From the NCBI GenBank assembly GCA_009760855.2, contig WPIO01000062.1, positions 1,028,001-1,088,000 of the forward strand: a stretch of 60,000 nt of DNA, given 5' to 3'. The DNA is from Cristatella mucedo. Lineage: Eukaryota; Bryozoa; Phylactolaemata; Cristatellidae. Every line of letters starts with the position of its first letter. The first letter of the stretch is position 1. Positions 54,011 to 60,000 of the stretch are shown in pieces. The notes beneath the pieces were generated by a model that saw nothing but the letters and a program-made list of their open reading frames with translations, was not told where the DNA came from and did not search any database. The position numbers and the translations under genes are program-made.

Positions 54011-54415
54011 CTCGGCATACTGCTCAGCGCGTCGTACTTCGTCTGCTGGTTCCCGTACGCGGTCGTCAGTTTCTGGGCTGCAGTGGCAGACGCGTCGACG
54101 CTGCCGCCTATTGCCACCGCTCTGCCGGTGATGCTCGCCAAGACGTCGGTGCTGTTCAATCCCATCCTGTACCTACTGACGAACAGACGCTTCCGTCAGA
54201 GACTGGTGCAAATCAGTTCATCCAGTCGCAGTAGCGCGCTGATGGAGATGAGTCAGAGCTCAAAGTCACGAGTCAAATCTCATGGCACGGGGCAGCATAT
54301 CCAAGAGCGTACCCAAGAGCATACCCAAGCGCTAGAAGGAGGCCACTCCAACAACATTATGCCCCCTGGCGGTTCGCCAGATTTGCCGCCGATCGAGCCG
54401 CCCATGAGTATTTGA
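54011..54415 (+). CDS. opsin exon 5 (TM6-TM7 and C-terminal tail)
   Basis: After CTTTCGCTACAG the frame reads LGILLSASYFVCWFPYAVVS (TM6 with the CWxP motif), then LPVMLAKTSVLFNPILYLLT (TM7). Lys344 in AKTS is the retinal Schiff-base lysine, followed by the NPxxY motif as NPILY. The tail is Ser-rich (SSSSRSSALMEMSQSSKSR), offering phosphorylation sites, and ends IEPPMSI-stop. With the other exons the model is 1305 bases, 434 residues, with all splice phases matching. Confidence 0.93.
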   Translation, partial: LGILLSASYFVCWFPYAVVSFWAAVADASTLPPIATALPVMLAKTSVLFNPILYLLTNRRFRQRLVQISSSSRSSALMEMSQSSKSRVKSHGTGQHIQERTQEHTQALEGGHSNNIMPPGGSPDLPPIEPPMSI

Positions 54416-54629
54416 GAGGTGTAACTGCACAAGCAGCCGCTTTTGCTCGACATCGTAACTGGGCGCTCTTGCACGACATCGCTTCCGGGCCGTGTCGCAT
54501 GCCACGTAATATGTCGGCATTGCAGAGAAGACACATACCTGACGGATACCAGCGTTCCAGAGGGCTTCGAGAAATCGTACTGTGCCATCTCACAGGAAGC
54601 TCTAAGTGTGCGATCAGACAAATGCATAA

Positions 54630-54660
54630 AATAAAATTGCACTTGGTGTGCTTCCACCGC
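54630..54660 (+). terminator. opsin polyadenylation signal
   Basis: AATAAA at 54630-54635, followed by a GT-rich patch (CTTGGTGTGCTT) about 7-20 bases later, 215 bases after the stop codon. Confidence 0.65.
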
Positions 54661-55915
54661 TCTTGAGTTCATGACACACGATGATCATACGGGAAACTGG
54701 AGAGCGTTACTGAAACGGCTATCGGCTGTAATGCCGACGCGATCCATTCAACGGGGCGAAATTAAACACGAATATTACTTTGTAGGACCTTTAGGTTTGG
54801 ATACATTTGCTACAATTACAATAGGCGAAAGCATCCTTATGGAATGAGAGTTGACAGGCAGAGCTCGCAAGCAGATATGCTATTTCATTCATCCGTAGAT
54901 ATCGTGAATATATGATGGGTAAGAAAACAGAAAATTCGAGATCATTTGAATTATGAACACTATTTACACCGTTCATCTGCACATTTATTGTAGTGATTAT
55001 ATTATTCACCACCATCCCTTCATTGGTGTACGCTTGCATTTCACAGCTAGATTTTCTCACACGCGAATTTGGATTTTTTGCATAGGCAGTGTATAAGGAA
55101 TGTTGATGTATAGGAAATCAAGACTAATGCCAACTTCTGCTACCGACTGCATATCTTGCTGAATTAGAGCTGCTTCTACAAGTTATTCTCCATGCTCCAA
55201 GGCGCTTGCTATAACTGTATGGGCTATCGATTCTGTGAGGTCTGGCATTCGTTATTCCTGCTGTACATGTGCTAAATACATTTATTTTAACCTCTAAACA
55301 TGCATTTGCTATAGCCTTGGTTGAGTTTACGAGCTGAGGCTAGGAGAAGGACCGTTATGGTTGCCTTTTTCAATAGGTTCCCCGGTAAGACTTTTCTAAG
55401 CGTTTTTTGGCAAGTTTTGACACTCAACTTACGTGGCAAGTGCGCCAAAAAGGTAACCTAGATGGCCACAAAAAGGTCGTGGCCAGGCTATAGGCGTATT
55501 TTTTGGGGTTATTCTTCAGTTAATTAGGTTGTATTTAAAGTCGCATAACCTTATTTCAGGGTATGAGTGCCACTTTACATGCTAAGTCACAAATTATGCA
55601 AGTTAGTTTCACAGGCAGTCCTCAGAGGAAGGTAAGCTTCTATACGGCTAAGAAGAAATGTTTGTCGCGTTCGTCAATTTCTGTGGGTGGCTATAGGGGT
55701 TTTTAGACTACGGAGCTATGTAATCTCGGATCTTGTAAGGTCACCTCTATAGGCTACTAAGAAGGCTTTGTCGGCTGGTAGGAAGCTCAGGAAGTCCTCA
55801 TGGTATCCCAGAATCCTCAGAGAATCCAATCCAAATCGAGGTCGTTCAGCCATATCGTAGGTACTGGATTGCTTGGCGAGCAGCGCTGCTGCTAGGATCA
55901 AGCCGCGGTCACATT
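54661..55915. other. intergenic, nothing recognised
   Basis: No supported gene or repeat. Confidence 0.45.
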
Positions 55916-55922
55916 AGGTCAC

Positions 55923-56025
55923 GGTGAGCCGTGATGGCACACTAGGTAAGGTGGTTGCTTTTTACAACCTCGGTCCCTAGGTCGTGGGTTTGAAATCTGT
56001 GGTCGGCGATCCTTAAGCCTTTTAG
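55923..56025 (+). mobile_element. tRNA-derived SINE, plus strand, head only
   Basis: GGTGAGCCGTGATGGCACAC TAGGTAAGGTGG carries the A-box side, and CGTGGGTTTGAAATCTG the B-box side. It is the same family as 50827-51014 but in the other orientation. The body is cut off. Confidence 0.82.
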
Positions 56026-56790
56026 CAGAGTGCAGGAACCAGACCTGAGGCTATTGGCTTATAGAGCCATTATGTTCTATGCGTCTACGAGTCGTCCAAT
56101 GACAGTTTGTTTCGACAGTATGTTTTTGGCTATCAAAACCTATTCTCCTCAAACAACGCGCTTCTGATAAAGTTTTCCGGAAATGAAGGACTCTCATCAC
56201 CAATTGATCCGACATAAAAGGGCGAGTCAATTTCTGAATAGGCGACGTGCCCCCTGCTTTGCTTAGTCTTGATTATGCCCCTACTTCTGATGGTAGCATC
56301 ATAGGACAGAACTTATGATTTAGCAAAAATAACCAGTTATCTGTCGTCAAAATAGCACGTACAATGCACGCTTAACTAACCGAGCTCAACTGCATAATGA
56401 TGCGATTCGATCAAGACTAGGCCAAAAATTGTATCTGGCTGCCGAAGTACTGGTACATTGGCCCACCCACCAGCGGTGCTGATGCATTATGTGGTACCCG
56501 CATAGACATATAGATGCCAGTATTTTCCTAGAGACCGCAGCGTCGACGCTTGCTCATCGTGCACGTGGCTACAGGTAACTATCGGTAAATCCCCACGACA
56601 CGGAATCCAGTCATACAATTAAGGGGCGCGGCTGCTAGCCACATAGACTTGACCTTAACCACTAATTGAATCTAGGGCTCCTCACCCACTCTTCGCTTTT
56701 GTCGTCGTTCCGTTATTCCTGCGACGGTATATGGCTATCGTGAACGTTATTTAAAGTTTCCTCGGCTGTTTATCGATGAGACGACAGCAA
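56026..56790. other. intergenic, nothing recognised
   Basis: No supported feature. The stretch near 56060-56120 (CATTATGTTCTATGCGTCTA) resembles 5106-5130 and may be a small LINE remnant. Confidence 0.4.
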
Positions 56791-56804
56791 GAGGTTTCGT
56801 GTGC

Positions 56805-56880
56805 AGCAAATCTAAAGCGCTTAAAAAAGATTGAATTTTTTGAGGGGGCTTTATCAAGTGTATTATTATTATTATTATGT
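56805..56880 (+). repeat. LINE-type 3' tail
   Basis: GCAAATCTAAAGCGCTTAAA, a stem partner TTTTTTGAGGGGGCTT, and an ATTATTATTATTATT run. Confidence 0.65.
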
Positions 56881-57284
56881 GCAAAAGCAGCAATGAATCC
56901 ACGAGAGACCCGATCGTCTCGCAGTCTCTTGCAGTCTCTCGCAGTCTCTCTCGCTTATTGCTAGGAAACGGATACCTTGCGGATTCTTGTGCGCAGCTTG
57001 CGTAAGCCTTCCGCAGGAGGACGAGGTTTGGCTCGGATACTGCTATTCATAAACTCACCACCGGTCGCAATCGCCCACTGAATCTCCAGAGTCTTCCAGC
57101 CGAGTCTAGCCGCGCAGGTCAGTTCGTCGTCGAGACGAGTGGAGATCATTTTTTATAAAAGTGCACTTTGTTATGCTTTAGCCGCCGTTTAAAAGCTCCA
57201 CGGGTGTAGCTGTACCGCAGAGAATGGGAAAGAGCAACCCGCTGAACCGGTCGATATTCTGTATGCTATGTATGATATTTGATA

Positions 57285-57545
57285 TGCCTGTGCCACGTGA
57301 CTGGCCGCCGCGCGCCGGTACACCGCGACTGGTCAACGCATGCCGGTGCATCAGTACCGGTCGCCATTAGCCGGTGCCACGTGACCGGTCACCGCATGCA
57401 GATGAACCACGACTGGTCGTCGCTAGCCAGTGCGCTGTGACCGGTCGCCGTTAGCGGTGCCGCACGACTGGTCGCCACCGAGACCGGTCGCCTAGCGATA
57501 CACCGCGACCAGTCTCCGAAGCGGGTACCACGTGACTGGTCGCCG
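57285..57545. repeat. minisatellite of GACTGGTCGCC-type units
   Basis: Repeated GCCACGTGACCGGTCRCCGC and CACGACTGGTCGYC units, about 33-36 bases apart, roughly seven diverged copies. Confidence 0.75.
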
Positions 57546-59740
57546 CTTGCCAGCGCCATGAGCAAACATGTCACAGCCTTTTAAGGCATTAGAAAGCTTT
57601 GCTAATTCGCTGTAAAATGAGCCGTCGCCTGTCGTCTGTATGTTCATGTACCCGTTCGGCCACTTTTGAGCACCACTGCTACGTGCCAGTGCCATACTGC
57701 TACGACGCTACCAGGTCGGCTACTAAGAGTGTCGCTACTTAGCCATTGGCTTATTTTATAAGCAGAGCATTCCTAGCATAGCAATCGGGTGAGGCTGTAG
57801 TTGTCTATGCGAGAAAAAATGTCGCCCCGTAACCGCTATATGCACTATATGCGTTTGTAACAATAAGCAGTTCAGTTTAGCGTTGCTTGCCAGAGCGATT
57901 GCTTTGCGGTAATGCGAATGCGGAAAGCAACAAATGGTACCTAAAATGCGCAAATGCGAGCTGATGCTACGCGATGGGTCATACTCGTAACAACATCCCA
58001 TGTAATAGGCTCCGTTCATTACATAATTAGTCTCTTACCGCGAATAGAATGGGTGCTTTAAGTTTGCATGTTTAAGACCACCATCTATCATACGAACGTC
58101 CATGCAATCGTAAACAGAAGATACACATATTACGTGAACAGAAGATACACATATTTAAGATGAATATCCAGACCATCCAAACGCTTGCTCTATACTAGTG
58201 CTGCTTTATATAGAGTAGAGCAAAACAAAAACATTTCTGAGTAGCAACCCTGCTTTGCAGCTTAGCTATTGTGGAAGATGGTCTTTTTTATATAATGGCA
58301 GTTGCTTCCTGCAATGGGTGCAAGATGCCTTTGGTCAACTAAATCTCAGCGACTGCTTTCATTCTCTCATTTGAAAACGATATCTTTGAAAGAGTTGACT
58401 TAGCACTACCAAATGAATATGCTGTGGAAGCGAATAACAGCTAATTTTCTCGACAATATCGACGTGAAATTGTTCATTTTTATAAGCCGTCGGAGGTTAT
58501 CGTATTAATGTACTTTCCAAGTATTCGGCTTCGTCATTAATTTCTTTAATTAATACTGAGAGGCTGAGCAGCGAAATCATAGGGTGGTAAATAGCCCAGA
58601 ATAGCCGGTGGGTTACTAATAAAGAAAAGGAATAGGAGCTCTTTATAACGCACGAAAGCCCACGGAGCGATCTGGACGTTACAAGCGTTGGTTCGACGTG
58701 CGCGGGCGTTCTGTGATGCAAGAAAAACTGAATACGCAGGTTGTCCGCGATACACCTGGATTTGTGCAGCCGTAGAAACGCGCGGGAGTTTGCAGCGACA
58801 GAAAGAAAAAAGGCTGCACGGCGTTTCGTTCTGGCGAGTTAATGCGTCGATCTATAATAATGTCGACCTCGGAAACCCTGGGCTCATACCAACTCACGCA
58901 TCCTACCGATGGTGGGACGTTGGGCGGCTCAAAAAAAGTGGGTTCAACAAGGATTAGCACGTATGCCTGCTTGCATTGGAGCTACACAGCGAACGTGCAC
59001 GCGAATTTCGCTATCAAAGGGTAAGGTGCCGGTACGGTGCGGGGCACGCGGATGAAGCGACTCAAGGGGGCCTCGGCGAAAGGAGGAGCGGGTGTCGTCG
59101 TCTTACGCTACACGCCGCGTCGAGCACTGGCGACGCGCGGTCCGCCGATAGAGGTACGCTACGCCTGTTCACAGCGAGGCCGCCTACCCACCGGCATCCT
59201 CGTGAAGACATTCCTGCGAGGCGTGCGTTGCATCCAGATGCGTTGTCGGATTCCCGCAGTGATGGCGTCAGAAGGGCGCCGTTCGTAGTACTTATGTCTA
59301 CGGAAATCTCCAACTGCGTTGGAGTAGCGAGCCCGGCGGAAGTCACACTGTCCCACGAGTTCTGAAACGGGGCTGTTCTCAACGTCTTTTTAGCATCCTT
59401 CTTCTAGTCTGGCGATCCCATACGGACCGCGAAGTTTTGCGGAAAGCGTCCACTGTCGTTAGCCTCTCCAGAGTAGGTTTCTTTTAAACGTAGACGGTAG
59501 ACTTTTTTGTAGCAACCACACTCTTATTCCGCTAGCCGAAGAAATGCGAACATAGATGGGCTTCTGATCCCGTCTAAAACCGGATGTGTAACCCGTTTTG
59601 GTAAGGTTTGAATTCGTGCATACAAAGACCGTCTAGAAACGCCTTTAAAAAACGTCAAATTGAGACCGGTATCCTCCTTTGTAAAGCGTAATGCTGCTCC
59701 CGAATGCTATGAAGGAGGCTTACACAACTGGCACACCCTG
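57546..59740. other. intergenic, nothing firmly recognised
   Basis: AT-rich to 58500, GC-rich near 59030-59350. Frames at 58976-59382 look composition-driven. No domain recognised. Confidence 0.4.
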
Positions 59741-60000
59741 CTCGCCATGATTGAAACTTGGCTAAAGTCGGTAAACTGACCGACAATTACGACGCTACCC
59801 CGGCTAGTTTCTCCTTCTTTCGCGCCCCTAGATCAATCAAAACTGGAGGTGGATTTTCTATTATCACGCGCTCGAAATTTGACTTAGCCATTTGTAGTAA
59901 CGTCGAAGCAGTCTTTAGAATCTATCATCTTGATTTTACCCGACGTAAACCTACCGATGGTGGCAGTAGTCTATCGCCCACCAGGTACCAAGTCATCTGT
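59740..60000 (+). mobile_element. LINE 5' part, endonuclease domain, cut by the window end
   Basis: Frames read MIETWLKSVN, then after a shift ATPASFSFFRAPRSIKTGGG and FSIITRSKFDLAICSN, then after another shift VAVVYRPPGTKSS. The ETWL, GGG and YRPPG blocks in this order are the apurinic-type endonuclease of CR1/L2-like LINEs. At least two frameshifts. It continues beyond the window. Confidence 0.85.

Overview
The window looks like a stretch of an invertebrate animal genome. It has intron-split exons of a retinal-binding opsin, several non-LTR retrotransposon (LINE) 3' ends, tRNA-derived SINEs, long GA, CT, ATAC and TA microsatellites, a Ty3/Gypsy remnant, a FLYWCH-type MULE transposon, and one long, AT-rich, virus-like Maverick/Polinton element. 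The host phylum cannot be fixed from the sequence alone.

Layout. 1-8940: intergenic DNA with LINE tails, microsatellites, GC-rich islands and a tRNA-derived SINE. 8941-26574: a Maverick/Polinton (adintovirus-like) integrated provirus with about 146-bp terminal inverted repeats. It sits inside the SINE with a 6-bp target duplication (one mismatch). Its plus-strand left half holds a broken protein-primed DNA polymerase B and a run of small genes, five of them related to each other. The rest is mostly minus strand: integrase, a fibre-like protein with phage-tail-type repeats, a YqaJ-like nuclease, major capsid protein, a coiled-coil protein, three related penton-like genes, an AT-hook protein and the packaging ATPase. 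A zinc-ribbon protein and a truncated adenain-like protease lie on the plus strand at the right end. 26581-29218: the rest of the split SINE and the region upstream of the opsin gene. 29219-54415: a five-exon opsin gene (434 codons by my splice model), with introns full of microsatellites, LINEs, an LTR element and the MULE. 54416-60000: opsin 3' end, another SINE, a minisatellite, and the 5' part of a LINE running off the window.

How the parts work together. The Polinton carries replication (polymerase), integration (integrase), capsid (hexon- and penton-like proteins), packaging (ATPase) and maturation (protease) functions, but almost every gene has a frameshift or stop, so this copy looks defective. 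Nearly every Polinton start codon, on both strands, directly follows a TATATAG(A/G)AA-like motif. That shared signal, and the tandem family of small genes (12990-14531), are the most interesting candidates for undescribed biology. The opsin has the retinal lysine, the E181-equivalent counterion and the disulfide cysteines, but has MRF where most opsins have (E/D)RY.
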